Shown: positions 14,563-28,000 of the stretch, in pieces
How the letters are laid out: each line of letters begins with the position of its first letter
Position numbering within the stretch: position 1 is the stretch's first letter
From: Verrucomicrobiaceae bacterium
Lineage (GTDB): Bacteria > Verrucomicrobiota > Verrucomicrobiia > Verrucomicrobiales > Verrucomicrobiaceae
Assembly (NCBI GenBank): GCA_021151605.1
Contig: JAGKWZ010000020.1
Coordinates: 1-41,156, forward strand
DNA length: 41,156 bases
Direction of reading: 5' to 3'
Translations under genes and position numbers: made by a program
The notes under the pieces: model-generated
Database searches by the model: none
The model's input: only the letters and a program-made list of their open reading frames with translations
What the model was told of the DNA's origin: nothing

Positions 14563-15426
14563 TCAGCGCTTCCCGGCGCGGTATTGCACGATGAGGTCGC
14601 GGATCTTTTCGGCGCGGTTCTCGGGGTTCGGGTGGGTGCTGAGCATCTCGGGTTGGCGGCTGCCTCTGGCTGCCTTCGCCAGTACCTCCATGACGCCGAT
14701 CATGCCTTCGGGATTATAACCAGCCTCGATGAGGAAGCGGACGCCGAGGGCATCGGACTCGAGTTCGTCATCGCGCCCGAATTTCATGACGCGCATGTTG
14801 GCGATGGTCTGGGCGATCTGGGCTCCGGCGTTGCTATGACCATCCGAAAGCAGCAGGCCGAGGCCACTGGCGATTCCCTGCCAGAGGCCGTGAGTGGCCA
14901 TCTGTTCATTGGAATGACGCCCGACGACGTGGCCGATCTCATGCCCGAGGACTCCGGCGAGCTGGTCTTCACTTTTTAGCAGGCGGAAGAGAGCCTCGGT
15001 GATGAAGATCTGGCCGCCGGGCAGCGCAAAGGCATTGATCGTGCGCGGGTCGGCCAGGAGGTGGAAGTCGAACTGATACGGCGTCTGTTTGGCGAGGGTG
15101 CTTTGCACGAGCTTGTGCCCGACTTTGTCCACCAGCGCCTGGGCGGCGGCATCACGCGACTGGCCGCCCATCTCGCGGATCATGCCAGGTGCGGACTGCA
15201 GGCCGAGGGCGATCTCCTCCTGCGGGGTGCCAAACTTCAGATATTGGGTGCGGCCGGTGAACTCGTTCGTGTACTTTGTGTTCCCCAGGTAATGATACGC
15301 CACGCTGCCGAGGATGATCAGCAGTGCCATGATGAGACGCGGGTGGCAGCCGACGCCGCCCCCCTGGCGTGAGTCACCGTAATAATTCAGAGGAGATCTG
15401 AGGAGGAGGTGAAAAAGGCGTCTCAT
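14563..15426 (-). CDS. M48-family metalloprotease, membrane-anchored
   Basis: A 287-residue zinc protease. One membrane segment (LIMALLIILGSVAYHYL, about residues 32-48) follows a basic N-terminus, placing the catalytic domain outside the cytoplasm. The zinc site is HEIGH (His162, Glu163, His166) with third ligand Glu221 in DDELESDALG. FALPGGQIFITEALFRLL and the late STHPNPENRAEKI are hallmarks of the BepA/LoiP/Oma1-like branch, which handles envelope protein quality control in other bacteria. No TPR region follows, so it is the short form. It starts 15 bp after the Dabb lipoprotein stop and precedes the squalene/phytoene synthase gene by 9 bp. Confidence 0.92.
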   Translation of the reverse strand: MRRLFHLLLRSPLNYYGDSRQGGGVGCHPRLIMALLIILGSVAYHYLGNTKYTNEFTGRTQYLKFGTPQEEIALGLQSAPGMIREMGGQSRDAAAQALVDKVGHKLVQSTLAKQTPYQFDFHLLADPRTINAFALPGGQIFITEALFRLLKSEDQLAGVLGHEIGHVVGRHSNEQMATHGLWQGIASGLGLLLSDGHSNAGAQIAQTIANMRVMKFGRDDELESDALGVRFLIEAGYNPEGMIGVMEVLAKAARGSRQPEMLSTHPNPENRAEKIRDLIVQYRAGKR

Positions 15427-15441
15427 GGCAGTGCGTGTCCC

Positions 15442-15846
15442 TTACTGCGCCGCGACATCATAGACGAGCAGCTTTTTCGCGATGGGCTGGAGCACTTCCT
15501 TCACGGCCTTCACGTGCACGGGATGCTTTTCATAGGTGGCGAGATCGGCGGGATTGGCGAAGCGCATGACGATGCCGACATCGAAGCTGTCATCCACCAC
15601 GGGGCGGTCGCTAGGCAGCGCGGTGCCGACGCTGAGGTGCTGGATCTCCTTGATCTCCGCCTGGAACATTTTGGCCGAGTTGATGACTTTGGCCCGTTCA
15701 GCGGCATCACCGGCTTTCTTTAACCAGACAAGGACGACGTGCTCCACTTTGCCCTTCGGTGTGGTCTCGCAGCCAAACGGGCAGGAGGTGCAGGACGAGA
15801 GGAGGGACAAAGCGGCGAGGCCAAGGAGGGAGAGGACGGTTTTCAT
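15442..15846 (-). CDS. Dabb-domain (stress-responsive A/B barrel) lipoprotein
   Basis: This is a 134-residue exported lipoprotein. The signal peptide ends at the lipobox LLSSC (Cys19), and three further cysteines follow shortly (CPFGC nearby). The mature part is one Dabb ferredoxin-like barrel: VEHVVLVWLKK as first strand, then helix, IQHLSVGTALPSDRP, and SFDVGIVMRFANPADLATY ending with the typical HPVHVKAVKEVLQPI. Dabb proteins are usually cytoplasmic dimers of unclear role; an anchored form is less common. It is the first gene of the Dabb-M48-squalene/phytoene synthase unit. The 190-bp gap to the divergent giant gene holds the promoters of both. Confidence 0.88.
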   Translation of the reverse strand: MKTVLSLLGLAALSLLSSCTSCPFGCETTPKGKVEHVVLVWLKKAGDAAERAKVINSAKMFQAEIKEIQHLSVGTALPSDRPVVDDSFDVGIVMRFANPADLATYEKHPVHVKAVKEVLQPIAKKLLVYDVAAQ

Positions 15847-16014
15847 GGTGGTTCAAAGGGCGGCGAAGAGCGTGATGCCCGAGGCCTGCGCCAGCCAGGA
15901 TAGCTAAAGAGGTTCGCGACGCCAAAGACATTCTACCCACTCGCCTATAGCTTTAAGCTTGCATGGCCCCATTAGTAAGTAGTTTCAAAATTGACGCTTT
16001 GGACACATTTATCA

Positions 16015-16028
16015 TGACTCGTGAGTCA
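16015..16028. promoter_or_regulatory. TGACTC-GT-GAGTCA dyad
   Basis: A perfect 6-bp inverted repeat with a 2-base centre lies just ahead of the giant gene, within the Dabb/giant-gene divergent region. A TTGACG (15991-15996) upstream could be a -35 element, but no well-spaced -10 is seen. An operator role is only a possibility. Confidence 0.25.
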
Positions 16029-16087
16029 GAATTATCTTGATGCTAAGGCGCGTGCTCCATAAAAAGCTACCGAGCCTGCTTCCAACT

Positions 16088-19000
16088 ATGTACTCCACCC
16101 TATTTTCTAAAATTAGACGGCTTTCCTCTGGGCACATTCTTACGGCGTTGATTTTGGGCGGCCTGCTTCTGGGTTGGGTTTTGACTAGCCCTGAGCAGCC
16201 GAAGACGCCTGAAAGTCCGGTGCTTCTGGCAAAGGAGAAGCCGAGCGCCCAAGCCAAGGCGGAGCCAAAGATGATCAAGTTTGCCCAGAACAAGCCACGG
16301 GTGCGGCCAGATCTGGATTTGCGTGAGTTCGAGCAAGATTCGCCGACCAAGGCGGGGAGACGCGCGGCTCTGGCGGAACTGCAACGGGCAATTCCTGGAG
16401 TGCAGGTGGAGTTTGATCCACTCAGTGGCGCGCCGAGCCGGGTTCAGGCCACTGGGAAGATGCTGACGGAGCCTGCGCCTGGAAAGTCGGCGCGGCAGGT
16501 GGTGGAGCAGTTCGTGGAGCGGTATCAGGCGCTCTTTGGACATAGTGGCACCAGCCTGACCGAGGCACGGGTGGCGCGTGAGGATGTGACGGCGCACAAC
16601 GGCATGAGCACGCTGGTTTGGCAGCAGCAGTTTGATGACATCCCGCTCTACAAGACGATCCTGAAGGCAAATGTGACGAAGCATGGTGAGCTGGTGACGG
16701 TGAGTGATTCCTTCCTGAGCAACCCGCAGCAGGCGGCGAGAAAAACCGAGGCTCAGCGCAAGGAACTGATCCGCAAGCCGCCAGTGGATGCGGAGAAGGC
16801 GGTGGCAAAGGCAGCAGCCTCCTGGGATCAGCAAGTGGCGGCCGTGCAGTCGGCAAGTGAGGCCTCGGGAACAGAACGGCAGCAGTCTTTCTCTGCTCAA
16901 GGTCTGTCGGATACTAAGGCTCACCTGACCTGGATGCCGATGAGCAGCGACCGACTGGTGCTGGCCTGGGATGTGACGACTTTCAGCCTGCCTGAAAACC
17001 ACATGTACCGGGTGGTGGTGGATGCGGAATCTGGAAAGGTGCTGCACCGGACCAGTCTGACGGTGGACATTAGTGATGCGACTTACCAGGTGTATGCGAA
17101 GTCGGGAACCTTTCAGCCCTTCGACAGCCCGACGCCGATGGCTCCTGGTCTGACAACTCCAAGCGGCACACAGCCAGCGGCAGTTGCCAGGCAGACCCTG
17201 ACATTGCCAGCGCTGAATACCACGGCCTCCCCGGATGGCTGGATCAATGATGGCGGAATGGAGACACTGGGAAACAATGTGGATGCGCACACTGACACGG
17301 ATGATGACAATGCACCGGATCTTCCGCGCCCAAATGGAGGGGCTGGCAGGAACTTCAGCTTCCCAATGGATCTGGGGCTGGCTCCTTCGACCTACAAGGA
17401 TGCTTCGGTGACGCAGTTGTTTTACCTGAACAATTACATCCATGACCGCCTTTATGAGCTGGGTTTCACAGAGAGCGCGGGGAATTTCCAGACGAACAAT
17501 TTTGGCCGTGGCGGTCTGGGCAATGATGCGGTGCAGGCGGATGCACAGGATGGCGGCGGGACGGACAATGCGAACTTTTCCACCCCTCCTGATGGCTCAC
17601 CAGGGCGGATGCAGATGTATGCCTTTTCGGGACCAAACCCTGACCGCGATGGCGACTTCGATGCGGAGATCGTGGTCCATGAGTACGTTCATGGTCTGAG
17701 TAATCGTCTGGTGGGCGGCGGAGTGGGCATCGACGCGCTGCAGTCCGCAGGGATGGGAGAAGGCTGGTCGGACTTCTACGCGCTGTGTTTACTCAGCGAG
17801 CCAGGCGACGACCCGAATGCTAACTATGCGGCCGGCGGCTACGCGACCTACCAACTCGGCGGCTCGGTGAACAACTACTACTTTGGCATCCGTCGCTATC
17901 CATACTCGACGAACCTTTTGAAGAACCCGCTGACGCTCCGGGACATCGATCCTTCTCAGGCCAGCGCTCATACAGGCATCCCAAACAATCCGATTTTCGG
18001 CCCGCCCAACGGTTCCCCTGACGAGGTCCACAATCAAGGCGAGGTGTGGTGTGTGACGCTCTGGGAGGCACGGGCAAACTTGATCGCCAAACATGGTCAC
18101 GCGATGGGCAATGAACGCATCCTGCAAGTGGTGACGGACGGGATGAAACTGGCTCCGGCAAACCCGACTTTCCTCCAGGCTCGCGATGCCGTAATCCAGG
18201 CGGATCTGGTAAATAATGGTGGTGCTGACAGCAATGAACTGTGGGCGGCCTTTGCCAAACGCGGCATGGGTGCCAGCGCCACAGTGCCAGCCGTAGATAC
18301 AACTTTTGGCGTGGTGGAGAGCTATGAGATGCCGGATGACCTGAGGGTGTCGCCCACCGCTCCGCTGGCTGCGGAGGGGCAGGTCGGCGGTCCGATGACG
18401 CCGGAAACGCAGCAGTACACCCTGTTGAACTCTGGCACGGCTAACCTGAACTGGACGGCTACGGCAAGCAAGCCCTGGGTCACCCTTTCCGCACCTGCTG
18501 GCAGCCTGGCTCCTGGCGCGACGGTGCAGGTGACGGCCACGATCAATAGTCAGGCCAATAATCTGCCGCCAGGGGACCATGTGACCACGGTGGCATTCAC
18601 CAATGTCATCAGCACGGTGGTAATCCAGCGCAGCATCACACTGCATGTGGACCCGATCCTGGTGCCCATTTTCACGGAGGATTTCGAATCTGGGACGCTG
18701 GGGTCAGCCTGGACGCTGACGGGAACCGGGAGCTGGCGCACGCTGAATACCGCTGCTGGTGGACCTCATGCAGGCGCCCGCCATCTGACCATGGACTCCA
18801 GCGTGAATGACAACTACTCGCGCAATGAGGCCACGCTGACGCTGGACCTTGAAGGGCGGGAAAATGTGCGGCTTTCGTTTTATGCCAAAGGCTACAATGA
18901 AGAGCCGGATGGCCCTGCGCCGCTACCTTTCCCAAGCTCAGGTGCGGATTTCGACGGCGTGGCCATCAGCGATGACGGCGGTGCTAACTGGTATGAAGTG

Positions 19001-22000
19001 AAGGAGCTGACGAGCCTCACGAACGGTTGGGGAAAACATGTGGTGGATCTCGATGCTGCCATTGTGGCCCATGGCCTCAATTACGGCCCGAACTTCAAGA
19101 TCCGCTTCAACCACTACGACAATTACTCCATCGACACGGATGGCATAGCGATCGATGACATCCAGGTAGCGGAGGAGATCCTCAATCAGATCCAGCTCTC
19201 CGCGCCAGAATCTCTGATCGAGGGCGGGAGCGCTGGCACAGTGACGATGACGGTGACGCCTGTGCCCTCCACAGATCTGACGGTGACTCTGGCCTCGGAC
19301 AGTGCGGATGCTACGGTGCCCGCCAACGTGGTGATCCAGGCGAATTCGGGCAGCACGACCTTCGCCATCACTCCTGTGGATGATACCCTGCTGGACGGCT
19401 CTCAAACGGTAACGATCACCGCCACTGCGACCGATTTCCCCGCAGCCGCCGCCAGTCTGCTGGTGCATGACAATGAAACGGCCAATCTGGCGGTCACTAT
19501 TCCTGCGGTGCTCACCGAGGGAGATCTGAATGTGCAGGGCACGGTGAACCTGTCTGCTCCGGCTGGAAAAGCTGTGCGAGTGTATCTGACCTCTAGCAGC
19601 CCCTCGAATCTGGCGGTTCCAGCCTCCGTGGTGGTGGCTGTGGGGCAGTCTTCAGCTACTTTACCCATCACAGTGGTGAATGACCTGCTGCTGGACGGTG
19701 CTCAGCCGGTGACCATCACCGCCCATGTGCATGGGTGGACCGATGGCTCTGACGCCACGGTGGTGAATGACAATGAACTGAGTACGCTGGCGGTAACTCT
19801 GCCGCTGATGAGGGAAGGTGACACGGAACTCCACGGCACGGTGACGGCAGGTGGTGTGCTGATTTCACCTCTGAACGTGGCTCTTCTGAGCAGTGATGCG
19901 GGCGAGGCCGCAGTCCCTGTGTCAGTGACGATCCAAGCCGGCACGAACAGCGCAGTATTTGATCTCTCGGTCGTGGACGATGAGGACCAAGACGGAGTCC
20001 AGCCAGTGACGATCAGCGCCAGCGCCGCTGGATTCACTCCAGGTTCGGCCATTGGCAGTGTGGCTGACAATGAAGTGCATCATTATTCCGTCGTGGTGCC
20101 GCCAGGCCTAAAGATCCGCGGTGCGCCGATCCCACTGACGATCACCGCGCTGGATGTGAACGGGGCGGTGATCACGAATTCCATGAACCCGGTGGATCTC
20201 AGTGCCGAGGGCAGTGAAGGACCGCTGACGATCACCCCAGTCAATGTGGATGCATTTACGGGCGGCATCTGGTCCGGCTCGGTGGTAATCGAGGAGTTTG
20301 CAAACCAAGTGGTGGTGACGGCGACCGATGTGAACGGCAAAACGGGTTCGAGCCTGCCCTTCAATGTAGGCACTGGAGAGATGGACCATTTTGTTTGGGA
20401 CCCCTTCGGGACCAATCAGATGGAAGACCAGCCCTTCATCGTGACGGCGCGTTCCGTGGATTTGGGCGGCAATCCGGTGATTGATTTCCAGGGCTCGGCG
20501 ACCATCGGAGTGAAAGTGCCTGGCATGGTGGAAGCGCTCGTCTGGGGTGGTTACTCAAATCTAATCTTCGATCTTGAGTATGACCAGACGATCATGGCCG
20601 CAGCCAATTACTACAGCAATTTTAACCCAACACAGAGCCGCGCCTTCTCGGCCTCACAACTGGCTAATGAACTGGAAGGCAAGCATGTGCTGCTGATCCC
20701 GGCGCAGAGCAATGCCAGCCCGGGTGACATGGCAGCCCTGGGTACGGCCTGGTCAGCGGTGTTGACGAACTTTGTGCAAAATGGCGGGGTCGTGATCGTC
20801 TGCTCCTACGATGGTGATGAGCATGGCCTGCTGGCCACGAGCGGTCTGATGACGCTGACGAAGGGTAGCACGGCAGCCAGCTTGAACCTGACCCAGCCCC
20901 TCCCATCCGACCTGACTCAGGAAGTAACCACGCCTTTTGTCGGCAGTGAAATCTCCACCTACACGGCCTCCAACGGTGAGACGGTGCTGCGTTCTGTGGC
21001 GGATGGGAATCCGGTGGTGCTGAGTCGTCCTGTCGGTAGCGGCAGAGCGGTGATGATCGGCACCAACTTTACCACCGTCGGCACGGAAATGGATCGCGTG
21101 GTGGCAAATGCTGTGCGCCTTGGCGAGAGAACCGCCTCTCCGCTTCTGCCGGTGCGTGGTGAACCGGCAAACTTTGTGAATGGTGTCTGGACTGGCGAGG
21201 TCGCGGTGCCTTTCCCGGCATCCAGCATCTTTCTGACGGCGCGGACTGCGGCAGGCAAGGATTCGCTGAGCGATCCCTTCGATGTTCAGGAGCTGATGGC
21301 ACCGATCCCCGATGGCACGACGATCTTCACGGAGAACTTCGAATCAGGTGTGCTTTCGAGTGCCTGGACAGTGAGCGGGACAGGCCCACATCGCACGCAG
21401 ATCACGACAGCAAACACCCCTTACGGCGGCAGCAAGCATCTCATCATGGACTCATCCGAGGACGGCACCTACGCCCGCAATGAGGCGACGCTGACGCTGA
21501 ATCTGGAGGAAAAATCCGGGGTGATCCTCAGCTTCAGGGTGAAGAGCTTCAATGACGAAAATCATCTTCCGCCGGACACGGGCATCGACAGCTCAGGGGC
21601 GGACTTTGATGGTGTGGCGATCAGTGGTGACGGCGGCGAAACTTGGTATGAAGTCCAGCCTCTGCGTGAGCTGTTTCCAACTTATGACCTCGTGACCGTC
21701 GATCTGGACAGTGCGGCGGGTTCGGTCGGGCTGCCCCTGACAAACAATTTTAAAATTCGCTTCAACCACTACGACAACCACAGCATCCCGGCGGATGGGT
21801 TTGCCATCGACGACATCATGGTCACCGCCGAATATTCGGATGGTTTTGGCGTCCGTGTCCCTGCTCTGGCGGGAGAGGCGGATGGAACATTGACTGGCAC
21901 GATCACCCTCAATGGTAAACGTGAGCATGACATGCTAGTGGTGCTGGCTTCATCACGTCCGCTGAAAGCCAGCGTTCCTGACAGCGTGGTGATCCCTGCC

Positions 22001-25000
22001 GGAGAGCTTGAGGCGACCTTCCCCATCACCCTGACGAACGACGATGTGCTAGAGGGCGACCGCCGAGTCACCTTCACGGCCTCACCTTTTGAGGAACAGG
22101 AGCGGCGCGCCTCCATGACCATCGTGGATGACGAGACCACCACGGTCACGGTGTCTGCGCCAGCGAGCCTGGATGAGGGCTTCGATACTTATGGCAGAGT
22201 TAGACTCGGGGCCACACCGCTGGGGCCCATCCGTGTGACGCTGACTTCCAGCGATCCCGAGAACTTTATCCTGCCTGAATCAGTCGTGCTTCCTGGCGGT
22301 GTTCGCTCTGACGTTTTCCCCATCTTTGCCGCAGATAATGCGGTGATCGATATTGGCCGCAGCGAGACCGTTACGGCCGGCATCATCGGTGGCTCCACGG
22401 ACTCCTCACAGGTCCTTATCAATGACAACGAGTCCCATGATATCTACATCGCTCCGCCCGACTTTGTGGACGAGGGCGGAACTGCAACGGGCGTGGTCAA
22501 TTTGCAGGCAGTGGTGACGGCCCCGCTGACCTTGACGCTAACTTCGGCCAATCCAGCCCGAATGACAGTCCCGGCGACTGTGACGATTCCAGCTGGTCAG
22601 GACCATGCTTCGTTCCTCATCACGGCACCCAACAACGCTCTCGTGGAAGGCGAGCTGCTGATCGGCATTTCGGCAAATGCGCCGACCTTCGCCAGCTACC
22701 CAGCGGAGGTGCTGGTGCGTGACAATGAGGTGCATCACTACGTGATCGACCCGATTCCAAATCCCCAGATCGTGAATGCGCCGATCTCCCTACATGTGCA
22801 GGCTTTCACGATCGACGATGTGCCAGCCAACCTATCGGGCGCAATGCTGACCGTGAGCGCGGCCAGCAGCACTGGACCGGTGACTCCAGTGCCTTTGAGC
22901 GTGGGGCCGTTTGTCGGCAGCGAGCTGAATGCGACGGTGCAAATCCCCTCCGCCCTGACTGGAGTGACGCTTACCTTGACTGACACCGGACTGGTGTCCG
23001 CCACCAGCAACGTCTTCGACACCGTCATCGGCGGACTGCACCACTTTACCTGGAGCACTGTGCCATCTCCACAGATGAAAGGCCAGGGCTTTACCGCAAC
23101 GCTGAACGCGCGTGACGCGGGCGGGACGCTGCTCACGGACTACAATGGCGAGCCGCTCATCTCCGCCCACACACCTGGTGGAGATGTGGTCACCGGAGAC
23201 TTCGAAACCTATGTGGAGGGTCCCTTCGCGTTTGATAGGCCTGTGGTGCGTTCACAGAGCATCTACCTGCCTGCTGAAGTCGGCCCAGCGCGCAAACTGC
23301 GCAGCCTTGGCCTGGACATGCAAGGGCTGCCGTATGTGCCGATTCAAAACTTCACTGTACGTGTGAAGCACACGACGAAGGCGGACTATGAATCTGCTCC
23401 GACCTGGGAAGGCAGCGGCTGGACCACGGTCTATACGGGCACTCTGAATGTGACAGACATCGGCTGGCTTACACTGCCCTTCAGCACCCCATTTGCCTAC
23501 AACGGCACGGACAATCTGATGGTGGACATTAGTTTCCAAAACGCCAAGCCTGCCGGGGGCTACTCGCCTATCGGTGGCTATTGCTCAGGCAAATTCACAC
23601 CCACGATGAGATCTCTCAGGCTGGCGACTTATCCTGAGGATGGTGATCCTTTGACCTGGATGGGCGATGAGCCCGGCGGGGCGGCGGAAGCGGCACTCGT
23701 CAATCTTCAGTTCCTGGGCATCAGCTACCCGGTGACACCTGTATCGGCCACGCTCGTGAACGGCACCTGGACGGGAACAGTAACGCTGAACGCCAGCGGT
23801 GAGGAAGTCGTGCTGGAAGCAGTAGACGCTGACGTCCGCGGTAGTTCCAATGTGTTTGCTGTGAATTCCCTCGGAGCTTTGGTGGTCGCCCTGCCTGCCA
23901 CCGCCACAGAAGGATCACTGCCGCTGAATGGAACCGTGACTCTGCCAGAAGCTCGGTTGGTGGACACAGAGGTGACTCTGACCAGCAGTGCGCCAGGCCA
24001 GGCAGCTCCGAGCACGCCCAGTGTGACGATACCGGCTGGCAACCTGAGCGCTCCTTTCCAGATGATCCTGGTGGATGATGCGGACTCTGACGGCTCGCAG
24101 TCCGTGAAACTGACAGCTTCCTCCCCTCGTCATGACGATGGCGTCCAAGCGATTCTGGTGCATGACAATGATCCTGGTTCGTTGTCGATGGAGCTGCCAA
24201 CAGATGTGAATGAAAGCGATTTACCGGGCACCCATTTTGGGATGGTAATGCTGCCGTTTCCCGCGCCAGCTGACATCGTTGTTTCACTGACATGCTCGCA
24301 TCCCACGCAATTCACCGTCCCAGCGACGGTTACGATTCCGCTGGGGGAAACGACGGCACCTTTTGAGCTTCAGCTCATCGACGATCTCGTTCCTGAAGCA
24401 TTACAGACCGTCACAGTCACGGCGAGCGTGATCGGCTGGCCGGATGCCACGGGCACGACGCAGGTTCATGATGATGAGTTCCATCATTTCACCTTCATCG
24501 AGATTCCTTCCCCTCAGACTCCTGACTTGCCCATTATTGCGACAATTGTGGCGGTGACTTCCGATGAAATGCCAGTGCCGATTTCAGGCCCGGTGACCAT
24601 TACTGCCTCAGGAGCAAATGGTCCAATCCCTGTGAGATCTGACCCATTCATGTTGGCCTGGCCTCCTGTGCTGGTCGATGGCTACTGGAGCGGCCCTATC
24701 TCGCTTAACCGTGCTGACACTGGCGTGCGTTTGACAGCGACTAAAGGCACCATCACCGGCACCAGCAATGCCTTCGACATCGTCAACGGAGGCCCACATC
24801 ACTTCGCCTGGGCCACCGTGCCCGCTCTTCAGATGAAGGGTGTGCCCTTTACCACGACGCTGACAGCGCGTGATGTCGGCGGCAATCTGGTGCCCGACTA
24901 TACCGGCGAGGTCACTCTCTCCGCCCACAACCCTGGTGCGGATGTCGTCACGGGCGCATTGAATTCCTACTACGGCCTACCATTCAATGCCACCAACCGT

Positions 25001-28000
25001 GTATCACGCACTCAAAGCATCTACCTGCCTTCGGAGATCGGTCCGGCACGCCAGATACGAAACCTCACCTTTAGCATGCCCGCCTGGTCGGGGGGGACCC
25101 ATACCTTCACGATCCGCCTGAAGCACACCAACCGCTCCCTCTATGGAGATGACATCTCCTGGGAAAGCACTGGCTGGACCACCGTCTATCACGGTCCAGT
25201 TTCCATGACTGATGTGGGCCTGCTGACACTTCCGTTCTCCGAACCGTTTGCTTACAATGGCACCAGCAATCTGATGGTGGACATGAGCTTCCAGAAGACC
25301 GGGCTGCTTGAGGGTGAGAATCTTTGCGAGGCGGCATTTACTGAAGAACCACGCACCCTTTGGGCTGTCAGTGATGATCCTGGCAGTGATCCGCTGACTT
25401 GGGCGACGGAACTTCCCACCGGTCAGATGGGGAACCTTTTGCCGATCCTGCGCTTCGAAGGCATCAGCTATCCGGTGCTTCCTGAAACCGTCACAATGGT
25501 GAATGGCACATGGACGGGTGAAGTCACCGTCCTGGGCAGTGGTGACGAAATCGTGCTGGATGCGATGGACCCAAGTCCGCTTCAAGGCAGCAGCAATACG
25601 TTCAGCGTTCAGACCATCGGTGCGCTGACAATGACGCTCCCGGCCACCAGCCTGGAAGGTGATCTGCCCATCGCCGGGACCGTCACTCTGCCTGCAATAC
25701 GAGCTGTGGATACGCTGGTCACGCTGACCAGCAGTGCCCCGACACAGGCGGTCGTCAGCCCGCCCTCCTTCACCATTCCAGCGGGCTCATTGGCAGGGAA
25801 CTTCTCCGTGAACATCGTGGATGACTTGCTCAATGAAGGAACTCAAAAGGTGTCCATCACTGCCGATACCAACGTGCATGAAGCGATTACCAAACAGGTC
25901 AGCATTGATGACAACGAGTCTCCCGTGCTCACAGTAGATGTGCCAGTGGACATGACCGAAGGCGAAGGTGCCTTCGCTCATAGTGGCACGGTGTCCATCC
26001 CCGTTCCGGCAGATGCGCCTGTGGTCGTTACACTTAGCTCATCAGACATTTCCGAGCTCACCGTGCCTGCGACGGTGATCATTCCTCAGGGTTACTATGC
26101 CGTGTCCTTCCCGATCACGGTCATGGACGATGCTCTAACGGATGGTGCTCAGCCCGCTGCGATCACGGCCCATGTGGAAAACTGGACCAACGGCACGGAT
26201 ACCACCACGGTGCATGACAACGACCTGCACCACTTCACGCTGGCCACAGTTCCCTCACCGCAGCAGTCAGACATACCCTTCAGCATCTCCGCCGAGGCCC
26301 GCACAGTGGAGGATCTGCTGATTCCTGACTATGCAGGTACGGTCACACTTTCGGCCGCAGGCTCAGGTGGCCAGGTCAATATCACGCCCATCACTCCTGC
26401 TGTGTTTATCGACGGTAGTCTTGTGATGGATGTCATCTGCACAACCGCCCGGAACAATGTGCGAATCACGATGAGTGACGGGCTCGGGCACATAGGCCTG
26501 AGTTCCCTGTTCACTGTCCAAGCAGGTGTCGCGCATCACTTTGACTGGTCCACGATCCCATCCCCGCAGATCAAAGACCTGCCTGTCACCGCCACACTGA
26601 CCGCCTTGGATGCCGGAGGCAATCTGGCCTCCAGCTACTCGGGCACAGTCGAGCTGTTTTTCTTCCATCCGTCCGCTGTCACGGAAACGGGGTCTGGGGA
26701 CACGGCGACTGGACTAGTGCTTTCGACCAGCAGTCATGATGCACGTTTGCAGTCGATCTATCCGCCGGAAGATGTCGGCGCGGCGAGGACGCTGAATTCG
26801 CTGGCCTTCAACGTCGTGGGCCTGCCCGGCCAAACCCTGAAGGCATTCACGGTGCGGATGAAGCACAGCCCGAAGACAAGCTATGACCCCAACTCTACCT
26901 GGGAATCCACAGGCTGGACCACCGTCTATCAGGGTAACCTGACGGTCACTCAAGTCGGCTGGTTAACCCTGCCGCTGAGTGTTCCTTTTGAATACAATGG
27001 CACAGACAGCCTTATGGTGGATTTTAGTTTTAATAACACGAGCGCCACCGTCGATGGCGCGATCATGGCGTCCTACAAACCGGCGGCCCGATCCCTCTAC
27101 TACATGGCCAACAGCACGGCTGGCAACCCGCTCCAGTGGGCGGGCTCCGTGCCTCCGCCCTACGCAGATTACATCGCTCCTGCGCTACGCTTCCAGGGCG
27201 GTCTAGTAGAGGCAGCTCCTCTGACTGTGGAGGTCGTCAATGGTGTCTTCACCGGCAGTGTCGCCGTGCCTGGGCAAGGCAGTGGCATCCGTCTCTATGC
27301 CCGTGAGGTGGGCAATCCGCTGTTCAGCGGCTACAGCAATGCCTTCCAGGTCAACACCCTGGGTTCGCTGGCGATGACGCTGCCAGTCTCCACCGCCACA
27401 GAGGGTGGTGCCGCAGTTTCCGGCACGGTGACTTTGAGTGCACCACAGCCAACGGACACCGTTGTGACTTTCTCTAGCTCGCCGGAGCCGGAGGACGCTG
27501 CGTTCACCAGCGAGACGTTGACGATCCTCGCCGGAGCCACCAGCGCCCCATTCAGTCTGTCCGCTCTCGACGACACCGAACTCGACGGCACGCGCGCCAT
27601 CACGCTGAAGGCCAAATCCCCCGGCTTTGCCGATGGCAGCGCTCCGTTCACGACGACTGACAATGACGTGGGCACGCTGAGCCTGGACATCCCCACCGCA
27701 GTGACCGAAGGGGATGGTCTAAGCTTTCGGTCAGTCAGCATCACACCTGTGCCGACCTATGACGTGACTGTCACACTCAGTTCTTCTGACACATCCGAAC
27801 TGAGCGTCCCGGCCACAGTGACGGTTCTGGCTGGCGAGGGAATTGGCTACATCCCTGTCAATGTGGAGGATGACACCCAGCAGGATGGTGCTCAAAACGT
27901 GACCATCACGGCGAGCGTGCCGACCTGGGCAAATGCCACCGCCACCACGAGCGTGCGAGACAATGAGCTGCATCACTTTGCCCTCTCCAACGTGACTTCC

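Noticed and set aside
16100..17443. Minus-strand open frame of 447 codons under the start of the giant gene
   Set aside because: H/R/Q-rich shadow translation without motifs; the opposite strand encodes the recognisable propeptide and M36 domain.
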